A stretch of 64,000 bases of DNA from Liolophura sinensis. Its lineage: Eukaryota; Mollusca; Polyplacophora; Chitonida; Chitonidae. Shown in pieces: positions 45,036 through 57,700 of the stretch; within the stretch, counting starts at the first letter, position 1, and each line of letters begins with the position of its first letter. The DNA lies in contig NC_088297.1 of assembly GCF_032854445.1 (NCBI RefSeq), positions 9,634,163-9,698,162 on the forward strand. The letters run 5' to 3'. Below the pieces are notes generated by a model. The model did no database searches and was not told the DNA's origin. It was given only the letters and a program-made list of their open reading frames with translations. The position numbers and the translations under genes are program-made.

Positions 45036-45920
45036 ACCCCAGCGCTGGACATTCCAGACTGCAAAACAGATGCTTTCATGCTCGCTGAAATCGAGCATTC
45101 CCTACAGGCATGTGAGTCTTCTCTGTTGGTACAACACAGTGCAAAGAAGACAACCCCTGTACTTTTACAACTAATCTCGAGAATATTCCATGCCCAACTG
45201 TGGCTTTGCGACTGCGGTAGCACAGCGCTGTGCACCGTAGAGTTACATGCATGGCCTAAAAATGCCACAGAGTTGAGAAAATATGGGCCAGATCTTATCA
45301 AAAACACCATTTTAATTACGGAGGACTCGATCGTAGTCGTAGGATGATTCAGCCATGCTTACTAAAATAAAAGGCCGATGGACGAGGCTTATACCCCTCC
45401 CCCCCCCCACCCCCACCCCCCCCCCACCCCACCCCCCCGGCAAAAAGCCAAACGAAAAGAAAAGAAGTCCAGATTATCACTCCCGGAATGCAGAAGATGT
45501 TTAGATACTTGCTTGTTTGAAACAACATGCTGTGACACCAACTGTAGGGAGCCGCTAGCCTTTGCCCTACAACGGCCACGAGGCTACAGGGCGATCTATT
45601 CTCATCACTGCAAGTCACAACCAGTTGGCCCAACTCTCGCAGCCTATCGCTCGACTTGGCTATAAAAACATATAACCTGTGGACTGCGAAACTGCGCCAA
45701 ATTCTTCAAGGGTATTATCGAATGTCGGACATGACGCTTATATTACCATAATTCCATGGATTCCGTGTCAGACAAACCATTTGCGTAATCTAAGGTGGTT
45801 GGTATGTGAGCGAAACTCGGCCATCGTATCGCCCAGTCGCTCTGCTGTACACACTTTTCCAAGATCTTAAACACCTCCGGGTGTCTTTCAAAATATTTGT
45901 TGTAAAATTGTTTTATTACA
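45036..45920. other. Unclassified insert within the LINE
   Basis: It replaces the RT region. It contains an 89-codon plus-strand frame (45078-45347) I do not recognise, a C-rich tract at 45398-45437, and a GAATGTCGGACATGACGCTT tract (45721-45740) resembling the gypsy LTR at 4845. It may be several small fragments. Confidence 0.4.
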
Positions 45921-45929
45921 TGTATAGGA

Positions 45930-46370
45930 TTTTCAAGGTGCTAATTAAAAAGTGAATACTGGGATTTAACGTAACTTCGGCCATGAAAACTATTTAATCA
46001 ATTTACCATTTAAAGCCAAATCTTCATTAAAATTTCTGATGTCTAACCACTACCTACCAGTTGAATCTGGCTGCTGGTCCAGTACTCCTCGGTCAGAAAG
46101 AACGTGTAAATTATGTAATTTTGACATTGGGGATGAATACCACTGTGTTGCAGAGTGTGCTAAATTTCACAAAAGGGCCCCTTTTCTGCCAAAATTGTGT
46201 TATACTCGCCCTGGTTTAAATTAAGAAATCTTTTTTCCGTCAAAAATTACTGTACTTCAAACCAAGATATAAAAAATTGTTACCATATATAGCTATGTGT
46301 AAAACCGCCATCTAAGTTCTACAAATTGTCCAGTTGTTCTTATATCATGTTCTTGGCCTGAGTCATGATG
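45930..46370 (+). mobile_element. LINE 3' end fragment
   Basis: Reads LPVESGCWSSTPRSERTC and CKLCNFDIGDEYHCVAEC, the C-terminal Cys/His segment of Jockey/CR1-like LINE ORF2. It probably belongs with 43560-45035, with the RT core lost between. Confidence 0.75.
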
Positions 46371-46384
46371 AACTTACTAACCTG

Positions 46385-46830
46385 CTTACTTAATTGGTGG
46401 ACGTAGACAAGTAACCAGGCTGGAGACTCAAGAAAGCCAACCATTCGAGCGAAGGTACAGTCCAGTAACACCAGTAGAGACTCGCGAAAGACAACGAGCC
46501 GGCGGACGTAGAAGTCACCAGAGTAGATACTAGCGAAAGACAACGAGCCGGCGGACGTAGCAGTCACCAGAGTAGATACTGGCGAAGGACAATCAGCTGG
46601 GTGGACGTAGAAGCCACCAGAGAAGAGACTGGCGAAAGACAACCAGATGGATAGGCGTAGAAGTCACCAGAGTAGATACTAGCGAAAGACAACGAACCGG
46701 GCTGACATTGACAAGTCATCAGCAGAGACACTCGCGAAAGACAACTAGCCGGGCGAACAGACGAGTAATCAGTATACAAACTTGCGAAAAACAACTGGCC
46801 GAGTGGTTGGTGGTTGGTGGGGCGTTTAGG
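46385..46830 (+). repeat. Tail minisatellite of gene 2, right part
   Basis: Nine or so units like GCGAAAGACAACGAGCCGGC with GGACGTAGAAGTCACCAGAG. It ends with GTTGGTGGGGCGTTTAGGGT, a remnant of the 3'-flank minisatellite seen at 27045 and 51240. The order therefore matches gene 1's 3' flank. Confidence 0.88.
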
Positions 46831-47029
46831 GTGCTGTTTTTTTCTCAGGCATGACTAACTTCATAAGGTGTGATAAGGAGCCTACTAACTCAACAACTTA
46901 TTCCAAATCGAACAAAAGTTAGACTATTTATACAACACAAAGAATTCTATTTGCGTTTTTATTTATATTTTTTGGGTTATTTTCGTTGATGAAGTTGATG
47001 GTTTCTTATGAGACGCTAAATATGGCGTA

Positions 47030-47150
47030 CAAGACTATTTGTCAGTAGCATGCCAAAGGTCGGTATAGTTTACTCTGGACATTCCGGGTTTCTTCGCCCG
47101 CGCAATTGAATAAGTCTTGCATGGCGTTAAACAATTACCGATCAATCAAC
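47030..47150 (-). repeat. TAAACCACCGACC-type dispersed repeat (family C)
   Basis: ATGCCAAAGGTCGGTATAGT is the complement of a tract that recurs at 22858, 32984, 52530 and, more diverged, 63573. Confidence 0.55.
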
Positions 47151-47264
47151 CAATCAATTTGTAAATCTACCAATCTCTTGGATCCGACAAAACGCCGTCT
47201 GTATGAGGTTAGTTTACCCATGTTGTTACGTATGTATCTACATTTGGTTATTACGTCCTACTTA

Positions 47265-47550
47265 TACAATTTTTCAGTCATATGACGACGAAGAGTCATT
47301 TGGTGTGTGTCTATTAATACGTCTTTTTGCCAATGCCGCGAAAGCCCTGCCACAGTGTCATGCCAAAGACACCAGATATGACACACCATCCAATCACATT
47401 TTACTCACAGCGGGTAATTCTGTCCTGTTTCCTTGTTCTAACCTCACAATGTTGAGTACCGGTCAAAGGAGACAGCTGGCAATGCCATTTTACAAAAACT
47501 GTGTCTCCACGTCGACGAGGACGCTCTAACCACTAGGGTGTCGATGCGGT
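47265..47550 (+). repeat. SINE family B, subfamily with GACACCAGATATGACAC
   Basis: Starts TTTTTCAGTCATATGACGAC and continues with TGCCAAAGACACCAGATATG. The 3' part (GACGCTCTAACCACTAGGGT) looks like a reversed tRNA-derived head. Confidence 0.75.
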
Positions 47551-47559
47551 CAATGATTT

Positions 47560-48970
47560 TATTTAAATGGCTACTGTTTAATGTCTCAGTCATGATAGAA
47601 ACTGGCAAATAGCCAAAGTAACTAATGAATGAACCGCGTGTGTACTGTATTCTCACGAGATTAGCAGAATGACGAAGACAATCAGTTATATGATAAACAA
47701 ATTGTCTGCACGACTGACATCCGTATTCCACTCGGCGATAAAGGCTTTATCTCTGGGAAACGTAAAGTTAATTTATTCTTACTGGAAGAGACATCTTGGC
47801 ATTAAGTGTAGCAGAAGAGCATAAAGCAATAAGTTTATGCTCAAAAACAGCACAACGCCATTTTGAATATTAATGCTGCATGTATAAGCCAATACAGCGA
47901 TAAAGATCGACATTCTTAATCATAAAAGCAAGTCTTATTCCAATCAGTAATGTTGCTGTACTTTTTGGGCGCGGTTACTTATTCACTGATGTGGGTAATC
48001 GGCGTTTACCCCGTGCTTAAGAATATATCACCTATACTACGGCGGCCAGCATCATAGTGGGAGGCAACAGGGCAGAGCACGTTGCTGGCAGACCTTCCCA
48101 GTGAATACCCAATGCAAAACTACAGCATGGAGAGTACAACCAGAGCAGCGACGACAGTGTGATTGTTAGCAATCGGCCTCACGCAACCGGTGAAGTCTGG
48201 CGTCTTGTCGGATTACCTCAGTTAGGGTTTTATTCTAACTGCTCTAACTATTGCTTAAACGCTTAAACACACGTAGTAGCAAAATACAGATCTTAATTTA
48301 TTTATTCTTCTGACTAGATTTTAACGTCGTACTCAAGAAACGGTGGTAAGTATTGTGCTATCCGGGGAATGGGATGGGGGCTTGAGGGGGGGGGGGGGGG
48401 GGGGGGCCGAGAAGAGCACGTCCTACTCGCCACTTCTTACATATTCAAATTAATCTTCATTTAGAAAATCTTAAATAATAAGATAGGCTGTGGCCTTGCC
48501 TTTTGGTCACTGGCCCGCATTCCCATGCGTGAGTGAAAGCATTTTGGTTCAAATGTCCCACGCCGAAACCAGAAGGCACCCCGAGGGGGCAAACTAAATA
48601 TAGATACTATCCTACTATACAAGCAAAGGTGGACTAAACATCCTGGCCCGAGGTCTGGGGCTGGGGCCGATTTCTCAAAACCGTTTGTGGCTTAAGTCAA
48701 AATTTGAAATAAGATCATCATTTTGGAAGGGGCGGGTGGGGGGGGAGGTAGAAATCAAAACTTTGTCAACGTCGTCAATGTTATCTTTAGACAAATGTGT
48801 CCTAATTTGAACTTCGAAAATCAAAGAGGAAGAATCTTAAGGAGTTTGTCGTGGCTACCTTGGTTTTACTCTTTATATTGTACGTCTTTAACTATACAGT
48901 GCTAATGAATAAAAAAAGACAAAAAGCATGTTTATCATGTCTGTAAATGGTGAAGTTTCGTTTACAAAAA
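47560..48970. other. Intergenic DNA between the convergent genes 2 and 3
   Basis: Contains a SINE A fragment (minus, about 48000-48105), a pure G run at 48389-48406 and a second G-rich run near 48725-48750. No gene recognised. Confidence 0.5.
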
Positions 48971-48980
48971 CTCTTGGCCA

Positions 48981-49339
48981 CGAATCCAGAGTGAGTGAGT
49001 GCTTGGGGTTTAACGTCGTACTCAACAATTTTTCAGTCATATGACGACGAAGGAATCATTAGGGTGCATGTACGTATAATGTGCCTCCTTGTTGCAGGAC
49101 GGATTTCCACCGCTCTTTTATTTAGTGCTGCTTCACTGAGACGACTTACCGAAGGCAAGTAAGCCGCCCCGCCCGAGCCATTATACTGATACGGGTCAAC
49201 CAGTCGTTGCACTATCCCTTTCATGCTGAACGCCAGGCGAGGAAGTTACAACTTCCTCTTTTAAAGTCTTAGGTGTGACTCGATCAAGGATTGAGGATTG
49301 ATACCAACTGTGCTATCCGGGCCGGTGCCGCGAATCCAG
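48981..49339 (+). mobile_element. Full-length SINE family B with 9-bp TSD
   Basis: SINE 48990-49330 runs from GTGAGTGAGTGCTTGGGGTT through the GACGACGAAGG block to GTGCTATCCGGGCCGG. The end reads as a reversed tRNA-like head. CGAATCCAG flanks it at 48981-48989 and 49331-49339. Confidence 0.85.
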
Positions 49340-49437
49340 CTTAGCACGAAAATTTAATGGCATGGTCTTCAGCCCTTGACTGATCTGCGCATAGAAATTC
49401 TCCAAATCCCTGCAATAACTTTTCTTGTCAATTCGCT

Positions 49438-49461
49438 GACGGACAGACAAATAAACGTCGG

Positions 49462-49557
<96 letters not shown>

Positions 49558-49580
49558 TCGACGTTTATTTGTCTGTCCGT
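49438..49580. repeat. Palindrome: 25-bp inverted arms around ~90 bp of (TA)n
   Basis: Arms GGACAGACAAATAAACGTCG (49441-49460, plus flanking bases) and its complement at 49559-49580 enclose an uninterrupted TA run. The whole 143 bp can fold into one hairpin. Confidence 0.95.
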
Positions 49581-49599
49581 TTCTTAGTTTCTAACTTTC

Positions 49600-50465
49600 T
49601 TAGTGGAAGTAATAAACAGAACTAAGATAAGACACGATAAGATAAGATACAATATTTTTATGAAATATTAATAGATCCACTGTTAACAATTCTACATACA
49701 TTGTTCCAGTACCTCTTGTAAGAGCTGGTATAGCCTTATATACATGTACATTGTAAAATCAAAAGCATCCATCCTAACAGTTTTCATGCATATGACATAG
49801 AACATTACATTATATACCATATAATTTATGCTTCGGTAATATATGCACCTGTAGTAGCGATTAACATCCTAATAATTTATTGAAATAACTTCGGTATTAT
49901 ATGCAATAATCGAATAGGCCCCTAATTTGGCTCGGTTTGTCACAAAGACGTATTCAAGGAAGCCATGTAAACTCTTTCCATAAAATATGTACAGTATCTT
50001 ATAAACTCCTCCGGCTTAGACGAAGCGAAGGTACGAAACCAAATCAAGCGGTCATTTAAGCTTGAATTACACTCAAAAAATTTATCTGTATAACTGTATT
50101 AGTCTGTATATTATAACACAGCACTGCGTCATATTCAACATAATATCCTGTTACTCTAGTAGAATCTTTACGTTGAATTAATACAAAGTGTGTGTTATAT
50201 TTAACAGAATAATCAGAACAGTTGCAATATGAAAATACATTATAGCATCACTCAGATATCGTATATTCATCGTGTTGAATTAGATTGCCATGTTGGATAT
50301 ATGAACAGTTGCAATCACAGTGCAACTGAGATACACATTTTGTTATCGACATGTTATATACTAGCATGGTACACGATCTGAATATTGATTTCACTCAGCT
50401 GCCTAGAACATACCTCGTACACCACTGAAAACTGTTGACTGCTTGTCTTTCCGTGATTCCGTCCT
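49600..50465. other. AT-rich intergenic DNA with relics of the 23-kb repeat
   Basis: ACTGCGTCATATTCAACATA at 50124-50143 is the complement of a tract at 23127-23150, and ATACATTATAGCATCACTCA at 50235-50254 is a single diverged unit of the 80-bp repeat. No gene recognised. Confidence 0.5.
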
Positions 50466-50474
50466 CTTTTCGTA

Positions 50475-50625
50475 CCTTATATACTTTCTTAGTTCTTGGG
50501 CTGGGTTAAAAGTCGGTTTTGGAATTGGACTTGCGATTGTTGACCTGGAACGTCCATGTTGATTGGCGGCTGGTATACGAATGTTTGTTTCGACACATAT
50601 ATTATATACCTATATTCATAGAAAA
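50475..50625 (+). repeat. LTR-like fragment
   Basis: TTGGACTTGCGATTGTTGAC and CTGGAACG match the 4780-4820 region of the gypsy-like LTR with substitutions; an old solo fragment. Confidence 0.55.
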
Positions 50626-50884
50626 ACACAGGCCTATACAACAAATTGAATCTTTTAGATACAACAGTATTGTTATCTAGTAAGGCAAAGACGTTAGCAA
50701 TTAAAAGACCGGTTGAAAAACACTCATATTTGTGGGGCAGTGTATGGAAAATAACCAAAAATGTGTAAACGTTCACATTTAAGCGTAATCACTCTTTAAT
50801 CAACTACAAAACATAAAGGTGGTGCACACGTGTGCATATTCGCCCACAACTCCACAGAATGTGTGCCATGCTTTTCAAAGCTCG

Positions 50885-51170
50885 GCACAGCTTAAAGCTT
50901 TTGCCATCTCAGCCTCTATCCGAACTCAAGACGTTTCCAAATTACGCCTGCTTCCGAACTCCAAGAATTCCCGATTTGATCTGTTTCCCAATTCAAAGCG
51001 TTTCCCCAACCCGGGCTGTTTCCCAACTGAAAAGCGTTTCCTAGTTTGGCGTGTTGCCCAACTCGATTTGTTTCTCAACCAAAAGAGTATAACAATTCAA
51101 AGAGTTTAACAGCTCAAAGAGCTTCCCAAGTCGGCCTTTCTTCCAATTTAGAGCCTTTGCTAGAGGGTCC
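50885..51170 (-). repeat. ~23-bp minisatellite 3' of gene 3
   Basis: Units like TTTCCCAACTCAAAGCGTTT repeat about 11 times with decay. Open frames on both strands through it are repeat artefacts. Confidence 0.8.
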
Positions 51171-51239
51171 CAAAAACGCAGAGTTAGTGGCATCAGTGTT
51201 TCATATCTTAATTGTGCCAAAATTATCGCACAATGAATT

Positions 51240-51430
51240 ATAAAGTTTTTAATCTCAAGCACCACCGCAAACGCACCACCAACCAGCTCTGTGAACACCC
51301 CACCAACCTGCACCGTGAATGCCTCACCAACCAGACAACCGCCAACACCCCACCAAACAAGACTGTCAACGCGCCAACCAGCACAGCCCACGTCTCACCC
51401 ACCAGTACCGCCAACGGCTGATCAACTGGC
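51240..51430 (-). repeat. 3'-flank minisatellite of gene 3
   Basis: Units like CACCAACCAGCACCGCGAAC are the complement of the 27045-27335 array of gene 1, at the same distance class from the stop. Confidence 0.88.
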
Positions 51431-51469
51431 AACGCGAACGAAACAACCAGCACTAGCTATGTACGCACA

Positions 51470-51640
51470 ACTGATTGTTGTTCGCAAAGTCTCTGCCCTG
51501 TTAAACCTCGTGGTTTGTCCAAGTCCGTCCGGCAAGTCTCTACCTGTTAACTTGTACATGTCGGTTGGTTGTCGTTCGCAAGTTTACAGTTGCTACGTGT
51601 TCACGTCCGCCCGGCTGGTTGTCTTTCGCGAGTCTCTCCG
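51470..51640 (-). repeat. Tail minisatellite of gene 3, overlapping the stop
   Basis: On the minus strand, units carry GAGACTCGCGAAAGACAACC, then GAACACGTAGC, then a second diverged unit. The first unit is coding, as in genes 1 and 2. Confidence 0.8.
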
Positions 51641-51738
51641 CATCCAGCCATACATACATCTGATTGTCAGCTCCAGGATCTCTATCACTGTGATGATGGA
51701 AGCACCAAGGAACAGTCCCATCTGACCGCCAATAGACG
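51593..51738 (-). CDS. Gene 3 exon 8
   Basis: Filter, TM2 and tail ending SRADVNT with TAG at 51595-51593. Acceptor CCCAG|C at 51740-51739. Confidence 0.93.
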
Positions 51739-54700
51739 CTGGGAAGACAAGAAGACAAGAAACATACTGTTTTCTGTTGTCAATGGCGTAACTGACAAAT
51801 ATTTTGTTTATTTATTTCATTAGTGTTTAGCTGACAAATAACATATATGTATTCATCGCCACAAGATATTTGGTTGTTATTGGCGTAAATCATTTGATTC
51901 CCTCGTTTAGAATTTAATGTCGCTTTCAACATAATTTCTGCTTGTAGCAGGAATTTTCTTATACCGACATATCGGCAATGCTGCCTTACTGGAAAGCTTA
52001 GCAGAAGACACCAGACATGACACCCTAGACGGTCAAGCTGCGCCAAGTCATGCATGTTGCTTGCTGTAGATAAAAAGTCGACACTCTGGAACCAGAGTGA
52101 TTATGATTTTTGTAAGCCGAGCTTAATCAACGTGATATTGCCGTTCTGCAGTATCAAGCAAGAATTGGCGACTGTGTCCAAACGTGTAAAACATACAACG
52201 AATAATGGCATCAGCTCATGCTGGCTTCCTCTTCCAGCAACCTGCGGACTGTCGTCGGTTTCCCCCGAGCTTAACCCGGTTTCCTCCTCCTAAAATGCTG
52301 ATCTCCGACGTATAAGTAAAATATTCTGGACTAAAGTATAAAACACCAATCCAATAAATGAATAAATACATTCGCGAAACATGGTCGTGAGTAGCACTGT
52401 CTAGTAAGATACTCTAACCATATATTTATTTGTCTTATTTTTGTTTAAAGCCACACTTTAATGTGCACATAGCTAATGAATCATTAAGAACCCAAAGCAC
52501 ACTTAAACTTATTATACGATTACAGTTAGACCGGGGTAAACCACTGACCTATGGCAAGTTACTGAAGAACTTTTATACTTGCCACGTATGTGTACGCCAT
52601 ATGGACGAAAGACTACTAGTCTTCAATCAACGGTGTTAGACTGAACTAATGGCGTCACCGGAATTGAACCCTAGTACATCCTTATGATTGAAACACGCGC
52701 GTCTTAACGCGCGGACTAATGTGGTCTTACGTGAAGGTCGGTGGAAATAAATTGTCTCTTAAGACGTAGTACATATATATGTGTGTGTATAAATTGTCTC
52801 ATAAAACGTATTACATATATATGTGTATAAATTGCCTCATAAAACTTAATACATATATACGTGTATTGGGTTGAAACTCGCAGCCTGCCATAAAAGTCTT
52901 GCCTTGCGTGGGCAGGGCATAACCTGGACCAGCCTAACTGTCACACGAGCCAATCAGAATTGATTTTGTATCTATTTAGGGCTAGTTGTTTACCCCGAGC
53001 ACTCCGGTTTGTTCCATCCATAAAGTTAATCTCAGTCGGGTAAGGGTGAAAGTATTGAATAAGACGTTAAAAAAACAAAATGAAAATAAATAATAAATAA
53101 GTAATATACATAATAAAACAGACAGTACCAAACACGTCGCCGGTGGTGTAGTCGGGCACTTGTTCTGTGGACACGATCTTCAGGCGCTCAAAGTGGATAT
53201 GGACAAGGACGTTATTCCTCCTAGAAAATTAGATGCCTTTTACATGTGTATTGGGATTTACACGTTTCATGTCCATATCTCTTATGTTTCCCATGGGACT
53301 AAATGACAGAGTTGTGTTTTAAGGGGGAATATAAAAAATAAAGTATTTTGTTACCTCTCCTTATCTGTTACGTTTTCCAAGGAACTAGTCGGGTTGAAAC
53401 ACAGTTGTTGGATTTTGATACCTATCCCTGTTTCTTACGTTACGTTTTGAAACAACTGGACTTTGTTACTCGTCGTTATCTGTTAGTTTTCCCATGCCAC
53501 AAGAAAACAGAGGCGCGTGGAACACAACGGCAAAAGAACCGAAAGTATTTGACAGAGTTGCTGTACTTTAAATTGTTACCTGTCCTTATCCATTTCGTTT
53601 CCTATGGGGCGAGAAGAAAGGGTTGTGTCGTACACTAGGTCTTCACACGGTAATGGACAGTCGCATACGGCAACCGCTAAAATGGCAGACCAAGACAGAA
53701 TCAACTTTCATCAGGCCTTGGCAATATAGATGTTGTCGTACCTTTTTTATAGGGGGTGTTGTCTTACAATTAAGGCCAGCTACCTATAAGAAACTTCGTA
53801 TAGCTTTTATGTTTTCGTAACTTATGTCGTACATCATCCCCCCTAATAGTGTTAAAAATACATTGCGTACCGGAACAGGTTCTTTCTGATCAACAATTTA
53901 CGATTAACTAGAATGATGATACTGATATAATCTTTGTGAACCCAGATTTTTCCAAACAACACGAACTAGGGCATACATTAGTTCGTGGGAAAAAACATAC
54001 ATACATGTATAAAAAAAATCCCACATGGCATATGAGATATAGATATGAAAGTGGATTGATCTGCGGTATGAAACAAGTAAGTATTCAGTATGTAGTGTTT
54101 TATAAATTCACATTTTATATTTTTAGCGAATCACTCCTCTTTATGGTCTTTAAACTATATAGATAAGTGATACATGTACTTTCTGACAACAAGTTATCAG
54201 AGACTCGATCTGTTCAGAATGTCGTGCAAAATGTGAATGTTACTAACGAATGAGGGCGAATTGCTAGCGAGTATCTAACCAGCTTACAGAGACTGTTGTT
54301 AAGGAATCGCTCTACCATCTTAATCTGACAATCGATCAGCCGTATCGGATCGCACATCTTCTCTGTGGAGTAAGAATAAAAAGATGGTGAAAGATAGTTC
54401 AAAGCTAATGTACTTAAATCAGAATGTGGGGGTTACAAGAAGCTATCAATCTTATCTTTTTCCTACAGGGAAGGGTTCACAAATCTGACGCTCGTATGTC
54501 GTTTGGGCGGTGTAAAAAGTTCGTTTGTATCTGTGCGTCGCGCATGGCAAAGTTCGTCAGTAGCTCATTGGTTTACGTCGGGTTTTCTCCTCTTTAACAA
54601 TGATCTCCATCGTATTAATGAATGCCTGAGTATATATGACGTTAAATAGCAATCAAATCAAATCTGAATTCTACTCTAATACGTTTACATGATTTATTTC

Positions 54701-57700
54701 ATTACAATTGTGGCTAAATAAACAACTGTGTCCTGCACAGACTTATTTCTTCAAGTGTAGATCATCTTAATGGTTTGCTTAACTGGCTTTCACCCGCATG
54801 GCCCATATTTAAACAAAAAGCATGTTTGCAAATACTGGCAGCATAGGCCACACACGACATGTGTCTGTATATCGGGTGGGCATAAAAAATGGGCCGTACT
54901 TTGAACCAAAATCTCTGAAACCCTCTTACGTCACCTTATAAAAATTTACACACTCAAAAGCCATTATGTCCTAAGTATACAGACCAAATTTCAATTCCAT
55001 CCTTTAAGATTTCTGTTCATGGGACCAAAATCAAAATAGAGTCAAAAACGCATGTTCCGGACATTTCAAAATGATGTTCTACTTTGTTTTACTTGAATAT
55101 GTGATCAATTCCTTGTCCGCCGCAGAGAAAACCATCTTGATTCAGCTAAACTTGTGCCCATCTGGCAGAAGGGTTTCTCTGACACTAGAGCCAGACAATT
55201 TTTCCAGACGACACTTGATTATATAGCTCATTTAGACAACACACTGTGGTCTGAAGTGTGTTTATTGATTTATTTTGATTGATATTTTACGCTGTACTGA
55301 ATAATATTTGACTTATATGACAATGGCCAGCATTATTGTGGGAAGAGGGGAAGAGCCCTTATAAAACCCACAACCATCCACAGGTTTCTGGAAGATCTTC
55401 CCACTCTGGCCAGAGAGGAAGCCAGCAAGAGCTGGACTTGAGCTCAAAGCGACGGCATTGGTGAGAGCCTCTAACATGGGTCATGGAGGCCCGTGGTCTA
55501 CAGGGGTGAAGCAGTAAGTTTAAACGCGATAAATTATGTCATATTTATAGTACAACGTGAGTGGGTGAGATGTCATGTGGAGAATTCAGCTATTAGCTAT
55601 TTTGGGTGCCATACAATACAATTTCAATTTCTTAAGTGAACAAACAGAGCCGTCTTAATGGCATGGTTACCTTCAGTATGCTTATTGACATAATCCACTT
55701 GACACCCGCAAAAGTCTCTGGCTCCCTTAATCACACACGCGTCCTGGCAGGCTCGAAGAGTGTACCTTCCCGTGGGAACCAGAGGGTGCCGAAAGTCACC
55801 CGTCGTCACCTGGCACTTCCGGTCCCCGAATGCTCGGTAAGGCGAAGGCTGAAACTTGTTCTGTAGAAAACAAGAACGTATATGACGTAAACCCTTGTTT
55901 ATTCATTTCTTTTAAATCTCGCTTAACGCATTGTTCGTACTAAAATTTAAGCGCTCTTTTTCAAACTCTAGGTGGTGCTCTCACTGGCTCACTGGCCCCA
56001 ATGCCCCTTGTTCGAACCCAGCTCTCGTTGTTTTCGGAGTTTGTAGATGACTCAGGGCACTCCAGTTACCTCTACCCATAAACCGTCATATAAATGAAAC
56101 AATTCTCCAGTACGGCGATAAAAAGACAACTATGCAATCAAGTCAGTAAAATCAAAGTACTTTTGTGATGACTCTCAATCGCTCAGGGTCTATTACAAGA
56201 TTCTCCTCGCACGCAGAATTTCGGAGTTCAGTCTTGATGTCCGCAATAGTACTGGCGCTCAAAAAAATCAGGTTAGCCAAACTCTTGGTCAGCCCAGAGG
56301 GTAATATGCTGTGATTTGTTGAAGTTTTATTCATGGCATCTTCTAAGTGGCGCCCCGGTAAGAAGACATTGTATACGGTTGTGATACGGTTAAAAATAAG
56401 CAGAGAGCAACGTTCAAATCCACGCAGAGAAAGATGAACATGTGTAAAAAAAACGATGGATGGTTTATTTTCCAATAACTCCGTGAATACAGTGTCTCGT
56501 AATTTTACTGACCTCAGAACACTGCACTATCGTCATTGTCTGTTCCGTATATTAAGCAATCTCAAAACGATTTCTTCTCTGTATGCTTCAGTTAACAGAA
56601 GTAACTGATTATAAATATAGATGCATTATTGTTTTACCATACATACCTTGAACACTTTAACGCCAATGTAATTTTCACTGGAGGGAGATAACTGTAGGAA
56701 CTCGGAATTCACGGCCCGTATTTTCTTGTCAGGCTCGTGAAGAAGCAGCTGTCAGTCAAATTAATGGACAGCCATAAATTATCCATACATCTGTCATGTT
56801 ATTTCACCAGACGGTTTCATATAATGATATAACATCTTCGGAATACGCCGGTTTAATGGCCAAATTAATACGAAAGCGTGCACTGGCAAAGGGATGGCGT
56901 GCATTGACGACAGGAAGGTGTACAGTGGCAGTAGGACGGCGTGCGCAGAAAACTGGTAGGCGTGCTGTGACCATAGGAAGGTGTACATTGACAATAGAAA
57001 GGCGTGCAGTGATGGGCAGGCGTGCACAGACAAAAGGAAGGTGTGCAGTGAAAACTGGTAATCGTGCTGTGTCAACAGGAAGGCGTGCATGAACAAGAGA
57101 TAAAGGTACACCGACAACTGGAAGGCATGCAAATGAAAGGAAACAGAGGTTTATGAAAACAGTCAAAACAAAAAGAAATAATTTAAAGTTCGAAAACAAC
57201 ATTAAACATAAATTGTACATAAAATCCTGAAAAATAAAACAGGCCTTCCACAAAAATAGAAGGTAGCTGACCGGTAGACTTTACAGCGAACATGATATTT
57301 ACGTGGAAGTCCTGTTGGTCGAATGGTCTAGATGGTTGTCATGTATTGCTGGCGATTTGGTGCCAGACCCTGAGGTCGCTGGTTCGAAACGCGCAGTGGT
57401 CTCAGCCAAATTTCAGCACTAATATCTGTGCTATATTCAGAAAGTGTATTCCCTGTTAACGATAAATACTGTTACTTAATCCACTTTCTAAAATGATATC
57501 TGTACCTATCTGATATATTCACCTAAGAGAGTGACGTCAGTTGTGATCATCAGAGGGGTAATGTATGTTCGCTGTAAAGTCTGCTGTCAACTACCTTCTG
57601 TTTTTGTGGAAGGCCTGTTGGTCTAGAGGGTTGACATGTATTGCTGGCGATTTGGTGCCTGATTCTGAGGTAGCTGGTTCGAAACCCGCTGTGATCTCAG

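Noticed and set aside
46385-46830. Remnant of a fourth channel gene
   Set aside because: No exon 8 or other exon sequence precedes it; it fits better as the displaced end of the gene 2 array.
51291-51725. 144-codon plus-strand open frame
   Set aside because: Antisense to gene 3 exon 8 plus its minisatellites, the mirror of the gene 1 case.
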